A stretch of 64,000 nt of DNA, from assembly GCA_964291475.2 (NCBI GenBank), contig OZ220083.1, positions 634,171 to 698,170 on the forward strand, in the 5' to 3' direction. Shown piece after piece: positions 56,841-64,000 of the stretch; positions within the stretch are counted from its first letter, which is position 1; each line of letters starts with the position of its first letter. Position numbers and translations under genes: made by a program. The stretch comes from DAOUKH01 sp964291475. Lineage in GTDB: Bacteria > Chloroflexota > Dehalococcoidia > SHYB01. The notes below the pieces were generated by a model. The model made no database searches, was not told the DNA's origin, and worked only from the letters and a program-made list of their open reading frames with translations.

Positions 56841-57877
56841 GCCGCATCGGGCTCCGCGTCGAAGCCGACGCCGCCTTCGCCTTGCGGAATCCGGGAACCG
56901 CCGACAAGCTGCGGCGGTACGGCTTCGACGAGGTCCGGGAGGTCGTCGCGCTCGCCGACCGTCTGGGGTACGACTCGGTCTGGCTGCCCGAGGGATTCGG
57001 GCGGGATGCGGTGACCTTCCTCACCGCCCTGGGACTCCACACCGAGCGGGTCCGTCTCGCGACCGGCATCCTCTCGACCTACACGCGCACGCCGACGATG
57101 ACGGCCATGTCCGCCGCGACGATCGACGAATTGACCGGTGGGCGGTTCGTCCTCGGCCTCGGGGTGGGCCACGAGCCGATGACGGAAGGCGGCCACGGCG
57201 TCCCCTTCGACCGCCCCATCACACGGGGGCGGGAGACCATCGAGATCGTGCGGCGGCTGCTCGCGGGGGAGCGCGTCACCTACGAAGGCAAGGTCTTCCA
57301 CACCAACGGCGCCAAGATCGACGTGCGGCCCGTGCAGCAACCGCTGCCGGTCTATCTCGCCGCGCTCAAGCCGAAGATGGTGCGGCTGGCCGGCGAGATC
57401 GCCGACGGTGTGCTGCTCAACTTCTCGCCCAAGGCATACGTCGAGGACGCCGTCGGCCTGGTGCGCGAGGGCGAGGCCGCGGCGGGCCGTGAGCCCGGCG
57501 CGTGCGACGTGGCCTGCTACGTGCGGGTTGCGGTCACCGATGACTACGAACGCTCCAAGCCCGTCCTCCGGCAGATACTGGCGGGCCGCCTGCGTCTCCC
57601 GTTCTACGCCAGCTACTTCGAGAAGTTGGGCTTCGAGGAGGAGAGTCGCGCCATTACCGCCGCCCTGGACCGCGGCGACGAGCAGGAGGCCGCCAACGCG
57701 GTCACCGACCGGCTGATCCGCGCCATGGTCATCGTGGGGACGGCCGACGAGTGCCGCGCCGGCATCGACGGTCTCCGCGCCATTGGGCTCGACCTGCCGA
57801 TCATCGCGCCGATCCGTACGGGCGGGGGTGGGGAGTCGGTCGAGGACGCCATCGAGGCGTTGGCGCCGGGGGCGTAG
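56837..57877 (+). CDS. LLM-class F420-dependent oxidoreductase
   Basis: A 346-residue luciferase-like TIM barrel. Features are LADRLGYDSVWLPEGFGRDA, RVRLATGILSTYTRTPTMTA, DELTGGRFVLGLGVGHEPMT, QQPLPVYLAALKPKMVRLAG and a C-terminal RAMVIVGTADECRAGIDGLR. It resembles methylene-tetrahydromethanopterin reductase-like F420 enzymes. The start ATG 56837 overlaps the stop of the frameshifted LLM gene (ATGA), so the two form an operon and may act in sequence or as a complex. The substrate is unknown. Confidence 0.87.
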   Translation: MSRIGLRVEADAAFALRNPGTADKLRRYGFDEVREVVALADRLGYDSVWLPEGFGRDAVTFLTALGLHTERVRLATGILSTYTRTPTMTAMSAATIDELTGGRFVLGLGVGHEPMTEGGHGVPFDRPITRGRETIEIVRRLLAGERVTYEGKVFHTNGAKIDVRPVQQPLPVYLAALKPKMVRLAGEIADGVLLNFSPKAYVEDAVGLVREGEAAAGREPGACDVACYVRVAVTDDYERSKPVLRQILAGRLRLPFYASYFEKLGFEEESRAITAALDRGDEQEAANAVTDRLIRAMVIVGTADECRAGIDGLRAIGLDLPIIAPIRTGGGGESVEDAIEALAPGA

Positions 57878-57898
57878 GGGCTGGAGGGGTAGGGGACA

Positions 57899-58195
57899 GC
57901 GCCCTTTGGGCGCTCGCGCGCCTGGCGGCGCGCGCCCTCTCTCAGTCCCCCCCCCAGAGGGGGAGAGGTTTAAGGCGCGCACCACGTGAGGGGGTGGCCA
58001 GAGGGGACGGACGACCACAAGTGTCGCCCCTCCGGGCGGGGGATGGGAATGACGGGCATTGATCGCCGTTCGTGGTGGTCAAGGGGCCCCTCATCTCAAT
58101 CTTCTCCCGTGGGGAGAAGAGGCCCGGAGGAGACCTCCGCGCCCCGCCCCGGCCCTCTCTCAGTCTCTCCCAGAGGGAGAGAGGTTTAAGACGCG
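57899..58195 (-). repeat. Mosaic repeat, copy 7 (inverted orientation)
   Basis: The 464-base gap after the LLM gene holds the same modules on the opposite strand: GCGCCC...GGGCGC and GCGCGCC...GGCGCGC (57899-57944), CCCTCTCTCAGTCCCCC...GGGGGAGAGG (57945-57970), a GACCACAAGTGTCGCCCC half-hairpin (58012-58030), GGGGCCCCTCATCTCAATCT (58083) with its hairpin, and a second CTCTCTCAGTCTCTCCC module. Confidence 0.75.
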
Positions 58196-58331
58196 TGGTC
58201 GGCGGCGAGAGGTTTAAGACGCGTGGCCGGCGGAGAGAGAGGTTTAAGACGCGTGGCCGGCGGAGAGAGAGGTTTAAGGCGCGTGGCCGGCGGAGGGGGA
58301 GGTCTAAGGCGCGCGGCCAGGGGAGAAGAGG
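58182..58331 (+). repeat. 30-base tandem repeat array downstream of ruvB
   Basis: Units beginning AGGTTTAAGRCGCGTGGYCG start at 58182, 58210, 58240, 58270, 58300 and (partial) 58329, with a 28-30-base period and few differences. The array seems to have grown from the tail of the adjacent mosaic-repeat module (GAGAGGTTTAAG). It ends 11 bases before the ruvB stop codon. Confidence 0.85.
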
Positions 58332-58341
58332 TTGGAGGGAG

Positions 58342-59379
58342 CTACTCTTCGAAGAGGGTGGGCTGGTTGGAAGGGCCGCTCGACTCTGGGTAGGGGCGTT
58401 CGAGGTACTCGTAGGCGAGGCGGGTGGCGATGCGCCCTCTGGGGGTGCGCTGGATGAAGCCGAGCTGGATGAGATAGGGCTCGTAGACGTCCATGATCGT
58501 ATCCGGCTCCTCGCTGAGCGAGGTGGCGAGCGTCTCGATGCCGACGGGGCCGCCCTCGAAGCGGTCGATGACGGAGCCGAGGACGCGGTGGTCCATCTTG
58601 TCGAGGCCGCGGCGGTCGACCTGCATGCGGTCGAGGGCCTCTCGGCTGATGGCGGCGTTGAGGGTGCCGTCGCCCATCACCTCCGCGTAATCTCGGACGC
58701 GCTTGAGGAGGCGGTTGGCGACGCGGGGCGTGCCTCGGGAACGGGAGGCGATCTCGGCGACGGCTTCGCCATCGGCGGAGAGCTCGAAAATGGCCGCCGA
58801 CCGCGACACGATTTGCTCGATGGCCTCCGGCGAATAGAAGTCGAGGCGGTAGACCGCACCGAAGCGGTCGCGTAGCGGGGCGCTCATCATCGCGTAGCGG
58901 GTGGTGGCGCCGACGAGGGTGAAGGGCGGGATCTTGAGCCGGATGCTGCGCGCCGTCGGCCCCTTGCCGATCACGATGTCGAGGGCGAAGTCCTCGAGCG
59001 CGGGGTAGAGGATTTCCTCGACCCCGCGGCTCAGCCGGTGAATCTCGTCGATGAAGAGCACGTCGTGCTTCTTGAGGTTGGTGAGGATGGCCGCCATGTC
59101 GCCCGGCCGCTCGACGGCGGGGCCGGAGGTGATGCGGATGTTCACCCCCATCTCGGCCGCGACGATGTTGGCGAGCGTGGTCTTGCCGAGTCCGGGCGGC
59201 CCGTAGAGGAGGACGTGGTCGAGGGCCTCCTCGCGCTTTTTCGCGGCGAGCACACCGATCCGGAGGTTGTCCTTGACTTCCTCCTGCCCGATGTATTCCT
59301 CGAGCGTGCGGGGGCGCAGGCCCGCCTCGGCGGTTGTGTCCTCGGGCCGGCGTTTGGGCGAAACGATGCGCTCTTGCAT
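58342..59379 (-). CDS. ruvB: Holliday junction branch-migration ATPase RuvB
   Basis: A 345-residue AAA+ helicase motor that drives branch migration with RuvA. Visible are the N-terminal RPRTLEEYIGQEEVKDNLRI, Walker A LYGPPGLGKTTLANIV, Walker B DVLFIDEIHRLS, sensor 1 LVGATTRYAMMSAPLRDRFG, the arginine finger region and sensor 2 SRGTPRVANRLLKRV, with the C-terminal winged helix GPVGIETLATSL...IMDVYEPYLIQLGFIQRTPRGR. Complete. The start is ATG 59379. A TTGACA-18-TAGCAT promoter lies at 59448-59477. ruvA and ruvC are not in the window. Confidence 0.97.
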   Translation of the reverse strand: MQERIVSPKRRPEDTTAEAGLRPRTLEEYIGQEEVKDNLRIGVLAAKKREEALDHVLLYGPPGLGKTTLANIVAAEMGVNIRITSGPAVERPGDMAAILTNLKKHDVLFIDEIHRLSRGVEEILYPALEDFALDIVIGKGPTARSIRLKIPPFTLVGATTRYAMMSAPLRDRFGAVYRLDFYSPEAIEQIVSRSAAIFELSADGEAVAEIASRSRGTPRVANRLLKRVRDYAEVMGDGTLNAAISREALDRMQVDRRGLDKMDHRVLGSVIDRFEGGPVGIETLATSLSEEPDTIMDVYEPYLIQLGFIQRTPRGRIATRLAYEYLERPYPESSGPSNQPTLFEE

Positions 59380-59447
59380 GCGTGTTGGCCGCGTTGGGTC
59401 GGGCCGGACGGCGGGCGCTTGTGCCGGGCCGGCAACGTCCTAACGCC

Positions 59448-59477
59448 ATGCTAGGAGTGCGCTTCTCGCAGTGTCAA
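59448..59477 (-). promoter_or_regulatory. Promoter of ruvB
   Basis: Minus strand TTGACA (59477-59472), 18 bases, TAGCAT (59453-59448), 69 bases upstream of the ATG. Confidence 0.55.
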
Positions 59478-59495
59478 GGACGCCTTGGCACACGC

Positions 59496-59545
59496 GTTAA
59501 CAGAGAGTTAATCCTTCGTTAACGCTCCGTTAGTTTGGACTTAAC
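59496..59545 (+). promoter_or_regulatory. PhoP-type Pho box: five repeats at 11-base spacing
   Basis: GTTAAC (59496), GTTAAT (59507), GTTAAC (59518), GTTAGT (59529) and CTTAAC (59540) begin exactly 11 bases apart. Response regulators of the PhoP/PhoB family bind such direct repeats one helical turn apart; the Bacillus subtilis PhoP unit is TTAACA-like. The array ends 69 bases before the start of the PstS gene, the classic Pho-regulon target. Confidence 0.8.
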
Positions 59546-59614
59546 GCGCCGGGCCAACCATGGCCGCGTCGATTGTGAGAGAAGGCGCGAAGCGCCGAAA
59601 AGGGGGCATACAGA

Positions 59615-61503
59615 ATGAAGGAACGCAGAATGAAGGAGCGCAGATCCCCGGCTTTTGCGCTCTTGCGTAGGAAGTCGGCGATGCTCGCAGCGCTGTTGGC
59701 CGTGGTTGCTCTGGTGGTCGCCGCGTGCGGCAGCGACGACCCTTCGGCAACACCCACCCCGCAGGGGACGTCGTCCACAACCGGGGCCTTGGAGCCCGAG
59801 GAAGACCTGAGCAGCCTTTCGGGCGACGTGGACATCGACGGGTCGAGCACCGTATTCCCGATCTCCGAGGCGGTGGCCGAGGAGTTCCTCTCGGTGGCCC
59901 CGAGGGTCCGCGTACAGGTCGGCGTTTCCGGCACGGGCGGCGGCTTCAAGCGCTTCTGCGCCGGCGAGACGGACATTTCGGACGCTTCGCGCCCCATCAA
60001 GAGTTCAGAGCAAGAGATCTGCGCCGCCAACGGCATCGAGTTCGTCGAGATGCTGGTGGGCTGGGACGGCCTCTCCGTCGTGGTAAACCCGGACAACGAC
60101 TTCGTGGACGACCTCACCATTGAAGAGTTGAAGGCGATCTACGAGCCCGGCTCGACGGTGAACAACTGGAACCAGGTGCGCGCCTCGTTCCCCGACGAAG
60201 AGCTGACGATCTTCGCCCCGACGTTGACTCGGGCACGTTTGACTTCTTCACCGACGAGGTGGTCGGCGAGGAGGGCGCCTCCCGCTCGGACTACACCGCC
60301 TCCTCGGACGACAACGTGCTGGTGCAGGGCATCTCCGGCGAGAAGGGCGCGAAGGGGTACTTCGGCTACGCCTACTACGCGGAGAACCAGGACAAGTTGA
60401 AGGTGCTCGGCGTGGACGGCGTCGTTCCCGACGAGGAGACGATCCTCTCGGGCGAGTACCCGCTCACGAGGCCGCTCTTCATCTACGTGCGAGAGGACTC
60501 ATTGAGAGACAAGCAACACGTGGCGGAGTTCGTGAAGTTCTACATCGCGAACGCGCCGGCGTTGGTCGCCGACGTGGACTACGTGCCGGTGAGCACGGAG
60601 CAGTACGACAGCGCCCGCGGCGCCATCGCCCGCGTCCTCGGCGTGCCGGCCATCGAGAACGGCCTTTCGGGCGACGTGGACATCGACGGGTCGAGCACGG
60701 TCTTCCCCATCTCCGAGGCGGTGGCCGAGGAGTTCCTCTCGGTGAACGGGCGCGTCCGGGTGCAGGTCGGCGTGTCGGGCACGGGCGGCGGCTTCAAGCG
60801 CTTCTGCGCCGGCGAGACGGACATCTCGGACGCGTCGCGGCCGATCAAGAGCTCCGAGCGTGAGCTCTGCGCCGAGAACGGCGTCGAGTTCGTCGAGATG
60901 CTGGTTGGCTGGGACGGTCTCTCCGTCGTGGTAAACCCGGACAACGACTTCGTGGACGACCTCACCATCGAGGAACTAAAGGCGATCTACGAGCCGGGCT
61001 CGACGGTGAACAACTGGAACCAGGTCCGCGCCTCGTTCCCCGACGAAGAGCTGACGATCTTCGCTCCCGACGTTGACTCGGGCACGTTCGACTTCTTCAC
61101 CGACGAGGTGGTCGGCGAGGAGGGCGCCTCTCGGTCGGACTACACTGCCTCCTCGGACGACAACGTGCTGGTGCAGGGCATCTCCGGCGAGAAGGGCGCG
61201 AAGGGATACTTCGGCTACGCCTACTACGCGGAGAACGAGGACAAGCTGAAGGTGCTCGGCGTGGACGGCGTCGTTCCCGACGAAGAGACGATCCTGGCTG
61301 GCGAGTACCCGCTCACGAGGCCGCTCTTCATCTACGTGCGGGTGGACTCCCTGGTGGACAAGCCGCACGTCCGCGAGTTCGTCCGGTTCTACATCGAAAA
61401 CGCGCCGGCGTTGGTCGCGGACGTGGACTACGTCCCGGTGAGCACGGAGCAGTACGACGCCGCCCGCGGCGCCATCGCCCGCCTGACCAAGTACGGTCTC
61501 TAG
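59615..61503 (+). CDS. pstS: Phosphate-binding lipoprotein with two tandem PstS domains (one frameshift)
   Basis: About 629 residues once one missing base is restored. The signal peptide ends in LVVAAC (Cys 38) with a short linker. PstS domain 1 (from VDIDGSSTVFPISEAVAEEF) and domain 2 (the same string again) are nearly identical, with a period of 849 bases (283 codons). Each carries the phosphate-binding GVSGTGGGFKRFCAGETDIS and SRPIKSSE. In domain 1, CCCC at 60216-60219 replaces the five-C-equivalent seen in copy 2, shifting the frame; the protein resumes at 60259. ATG 59615 and a second ATG at 59630 sit in a 15-base direct repeat. A Pho box precedes it. pstC, pstA and pstB are absent from the window. 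Confidence 0.85.
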
Positions 61504-61527
61504 CAGCTCGAACGAGGCAAGGCACAG

Positions 61528-61565
61528 GGAGGTCCCCGCCGCCGGTGGGGGCCTCCTTCTTTCTC
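61528..61565 (+). terminator. Rho-independent terminator of the PstS gene
   Basis: GGAGGTCCCC (61528-61537), a 9-base loop and GGGGGCCTCC (61547-61556) form a 10-bp stem with one G-U pair, followed by TTCTTTCTC. It lies 25 bases after the stop. Confidence 0.85.
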
Positions 61566-61577
61566 GGGAGCGGGGCG

Positions 61578-61680
61578 ACGCCAACTTCTCCCCGTAGAAG
61601 AGCACCACAAACCTCTCCCCCTCTGAGGGAGACTGAGAGAGGGCACGGGCCGCAGGCGCGCCGGAGGGGCGGGGCGCGGC
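61578..61680 (+). repeat. Mosaic repeat, copy 8
   Basis: Diverged modules: CTTCTCCCCGTAGAAG, CCTCTCCCCCTCTGAGGGAG and a remnant of the GCGC hairpin. The rest of the gap to 61774 shows nothing recognisable. Confidence 0.6.
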
Positions 61681-61774
61681 TTGGTTTCGGCTTGACCCTG
61701 CGCTTGGCCGCGTGCTAGCTTCAGGCGCCCCGCCGTCTGAAGACCGGTCTATCTACGACAGAGAAGGAGTCGAC

Positions 61775-62149
61775 ATGCCCGACGACCTGCTGCCGCCCGG
61801 CGCCGCCCGCGAGGAGGAGCTGCCAACGAAGCCTGGGATGGGGGTGACCCATGCCGGACCTGTTGAGATGCTCTCCACGCCGGCGATGATCGGGCTCATG
61901 GAGGGCGTCGCCCTGCGCCTGATGCAGGAGCACCTGGAAGAGGGTCTGACCTCCGTCGGCGCGCGCGTCGACGTGCGCCATCTCGCGCCCCACGCCGTCG
62001 GCGGCCCCGTGCGCGTGAAGGCGTCCTTCAACAGGACGGAGGGGCGGCGGCTCATCTTCGACGTCGAGGCTTGGTCGGGGGACGTGAAGATCGGCTCGGG
62101 CAGCCACGAGCGGGCCGTGATCGACCCGTCGAAGTTCAAGCAGCGCTGA
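61775..62149 (+). CDS. FlK-like hotdog thioesterase
   Basis: A 124-residue hotdog protein resembling the fluoroacetyl-CoA thioesterase FlK and related thioesterases. The catalytic Thr, Glu and His are seen in EMLSTPAMIGLMEGVALRLM and VRHLAPHAVGGPVRV; RLIFDVEAWSGDVKIGSG closes the fold. In soil and marine bacteria such proteins more often hydrolyse other short-chain acyl-CoAs than fluoroacetyl-CoA. ATG 61775 follows AAGGAG at seven bases. It is followed at 40 bases by the class IV aminotransferase gene. Confidence 0.85.
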   Translation: MPDDLLPPGAAREEELPTKPGMGVTHAGPVEMLSTPAMIGLMEGVALRLMQEHLEEGLTSVGARVDVRHLAPHAVGGPVRVKASFNRTEGRRLIFDVEAWSGDVKIGSGSHERAVIDPSKFKQR

Positions 62150-62189
62150 CACGCCCCTGCACGAAGAAAACGGCTAGAATCGAGGGGCC

Positions 62190-63075
62190 ATGACTGAGCC
62201 CCTTGTCCATTTCAACGGGCGGATTGCACCGGCGCACGAGGCGCGGGTATCCGTCTACGACCAGGGCCTGCTCTACGGCTACGGACTCTTCGAGACCATG
62301 CGCGCCTACGAGGGGCGTGTCTTTCGCATATCCGAGCATTTGGACCGGCTGGGGAAATCCGCCCAAGAGCTTGGGCTGCCGGTCGACGGACGGCACGACG
62401 ACCTCGCCCGCGCCGTCGATGAAACACTCACCGCTAACGGCCTGGCCGATGCACGCATCAGACTCACGGTGACCGGGGGCGAGTCGGCCTCGGGGCCCGT
62501 GCTTCCCGCTCCAGGCGAACCCACGGTGCTGGTGACCGCGAGCGCCATGCCGCCGATTGAGGACCGCAGCCGAGCGTTCGAGCGTGGCTGGCGCGCCGTC
62601 GTGGCGTCGCGGACGCGCCACAGCCGTTCGGTGACCGCCGCGCACAAGACGACGAGCTACCTTCAGAATCTCGTGGCCCGCGCCGAGGCGTCCGACGTCG
62701 GAGCCGACGAGGCCTTCATCCTGAACGAGCGCGGCTGTCTGACCGAGGGGGCCATGACCAACGTCTTTGTCGTGAAGGGTGGGGTGCTGCTCACGCCGGC
62801 CACGGCCTTCGGCCTCCTGCCCGGCATCACACGCAACGCCGTTGTCGACCTAGCCGAGGCCCGTGCGGCCGTCGCCCACGGACTGGTGCCGCTCGGCCTC
62901 GCGGAGCAAGCCGAAGAGATCTTCGTCACGAACTCGGTGATCGAGATCATGCCGGTCACCGAGCTTGCCGGCCGGCACGATCGGCGACGGGTCGCCCGGC
63001 GAGATGACCCGCGCACTGGCGCAGGACTACCGGCGTCTCGTCGCCGAGGAGTTGGGTCTGGCCGAGGCGGGCTAG
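62190..63075 (+). pseudogene. Class IV aminotransferase (branched-chain/ADC-lyase type), frameshifted near its end
   Basis: A fold-type IV PLP enzyme of about 294 residues. It begins LVHFNGRIAPAHEARVSVYDQGLLYGYGLFETM and has the catalytic Lys in SVTAAHKTTSYLQNLVARAE, then DEAFILNERGCLTEGAMTNV and EEIFVTNSVIEIMPVTELAG. An extra C at about 62972-62973 (GCCGGCCGGC) then shifts the frame; read in +1 it continues GTIGDGSPGEMTRALAQDYR and RLVAEELGLAEAG to TAG 63073-63075, exactly the expected C-terminus. It could be a branched-chain or D-amino acid transaminase or aminodeoxychorismate lyase. The loss is small, so error or recent mutation is likely. Confidence 0.85.
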
Positions 63076-64000
63076 GCGAGCTCTCCGGAGGGCTGGGCGG
63101 CGCGGCACAGTGGCACACTAGCCGCGGAACACTCCGCGTCGCACTGGTCGCGCGGGCCCTCGCAGGGGTCGACGTGAATGGTGACGATCGAGCCGGGCAG
63201 GGCTTCGTGGATGCCGGCCTCGATCATGTCGACGAGGTCGTGGGCGCGCGCCACGCTCTCCACCCGCGGCACCATCACGTTGAGGTCGACGAGCCGCGAC
63301 CGGCCCGAGCGCCGGGTCCGCAGGTCCGAGTAGGAGAGGAACGCGCCGGCGTGTTCGTCGAGCACGCCCCGTATCGCGTCTTCTTCTTCGTTGGAGAGAC
63401 GGGTGTCGATCAGGTCGTGGTAGGCGCGTAGGAACAGGTTGCGCCCCGTCCAGGTGATGACGGCGGCGACGCCCAACGCCGCCGCGGAGTCGAGGAAGGC
63501 CCACGGTGTGACCCAGAGCAGCACCAGGCCGATCAGCACGCCGAGCGAGGTGAGGATGTCGGAAATGCGGTGCTGCGCTGCCGCTTCGAGGGCGGGCGAT
63601 ACGGTCCTCCGTGCTACCCGGCGCAGGTGGAGGCCGACGGCGACGTTGACGGCGAGGGAAATCGCCGTCGCGGCAATCCCGAGCCCGACGTTGGTGACCT
63701 CGTAGTCGCCGCCGAGCCGCCGGATGGCCTCGAAGGTGATGAAGCCGGCGGCGACGATGATGAGCCCCGCCTCGACGATCCCGCTCACGCTCTCGATCTT
63801 GCCGTGGCCGTAGGGGTGATCGCGGTCGGCGGGCCGCGCTGCGAAGGAGACCGCCATCCATGCGAAGAGCGCGCCGAGCAGGTCCATGGCGCTGTCCAGC
63901 GCGTCGGAGAGCACGCTGATGCTGCCGATGATCAGCCCGACGGTCACCTTGAGGGCGACGAGGCTGATGATGGCGAGCAGAGAGATGCTCGCGGCCCCGC
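63072..64000 (-). CDS. Cation diffusion facilitator (CDF) family transporter, 5' end outside the window
   Basis: At least 309 residues of a Zn/Fe/Mn-type CDF efflux transporter. The frame stays open to the window edge, and its leading residues (SISLLAIISLVALKVTVGL) match the family's first helix, so the gene continues beyond 64000. Metal-site Asp residues are in LSDALDSAMDLLG and the His/Asp set in ARPADRDHPYGHGKIES; the C-terminal cytoplasmic domain has DLIDTRLSNEEEDAI and IVTIHVDPC. Six helices are expected. It exports divalent metal ions in exchange for protons. The stop overlaps the last bases of the convergent aminotransferase gene. Confidence 0.9.
   Translation of the reverse strand, partial: GAASISLLAIISLVALKVTVGLIIGSISVLSDALDSAMDLLGALFAWMAVSFAARPADRDHPYGHGKIESVSGIVEAGLIIVAAGFITFEAIRRLGGDYEVTNVGLGIAATAISLAVNVAVGLHLRRVARRTVSPALEAAAQHRISDILTSLGVLIGLVLLWVTPWAFLDSAAALGVAAVITWTGRNLFLRAYHDLIDTRLSNEEEDAIRGVLDEHAGAFLSYSDLRTRRSGRSRLVDLNVMVPRVESVARAHDLVDMIEAGIHEALPGSIVTIHVDPCEGPRDQCDAECSAASVPLCRAAQPSGELA

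Noticed and set aside
58182..58331. CRISPR array
   Set aside because: Units are directly adjacent with no unique spacers, and no cas genes are seen.
1..64000. tRNA, rRNA, tmRNA or riboswitches elsewhere
   Set aside because: Intergenic gaps are short or filled with repeats; no recognisable conserved core was found by eye.

Overview
The window is a GC-rich bacterial chromosome segment whose gene content fits Chloroflexota, probably a SAR202- or Dehalococcoidia-like lineage. Pointers are secreted lipoproteins with long Thr/Pro-rich spacers after the lipobox, several luciferase-like (LLM) oxidoreductases, class III (CaiB) CoA transferases, MaoC and enoyl-CoA hydratase genes, a UPF0182 membrane protein, a DUF3179 lipoprotein, and mosaic intergenic hairpin repeats. 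This placement is inference: no rRNA or tRNA gene was seen.

Layout. 1-500: an HNH nuclease with a C-terminal membrane anchor. 510-6880 (minus): a tightly packed seven-gene catabolic operon (NAD epimerase, two PuuE-like deacetylases, LLM oxidoreductase, VOC protein, SMP-30 lactonase, MaoC hydratase). 7078-11528 (plus): a solute-binding lipoprotein, an enoyl-CoA hydratase and a DUF3179 lipoprotein; the first two have near-identical promoters. 11877-18312: an unknown protein, then a minus run of CaiB, KtrB/TrkH, an NTF2-like protein and RlmD. 18722-25136: a GT39-like membrane glycosyltransferase, PncC, and a trehalose locus with otsBA divergent from a TreT-like synthase. 25137-27730: an intergenic island of mosaic repeats carrying an intact IS481-like element (6-bp target duplication) and a helically phased array of GYTCAC repeats. 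27731-34542: hisF, an aminotransferase, UPF0182, argB and argJ. 34678-43438: catabolic genes, including a Cys-less isochorismatase/maleate-isomerase-like pair, a PrpB-like lyase, an alpha-only acyl-CoA synthetase, and a zinc-ribbon protein with a nucleoside-deoxyribosyltransferase/TIR-like domain that may be a conflict-system effector. 43594-48456: two tandem amidohydrolases around a cupin, an acyl-CoA ligase and a MaoC protein. 48453-52384: a Dpp/Opp-type ABC transporter without ATPases. 52556-57877: an Ltp2/DUF35 pair, a second alpha-only acyl-CoA synthetase and two LLM genes (one frameshifted). 57878-64000: a 30-bp tandem array, ruvB, a five-unit PhoP-type Pho box in front of a lipoprotein with two tandem PstS domains, an FlK-like thioesterase, a class IV aminotransferase (frameshifted) and a CDF transporter cut by the window edge.

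Together the genes suggest a heterotroph that imports peptides or other organic solutes and oxidises CoA-linked and cyclic compounds, makes trehalose, and responds to phosphate limitation. The items most worth follow-up are the Pho box plus double PstS, the zinc-ribbon/TIR-like gene, the Cys-less enzyme pair, the phased 10-bp repeat array, the orphan consensus promoter over a structured non-coding stretch (54112-54356), and the mosaic repeats. Three single-base frameshifts fall between 56 and 63 kb in otherwise well-conserved genes, so local sequence error must be considered there.
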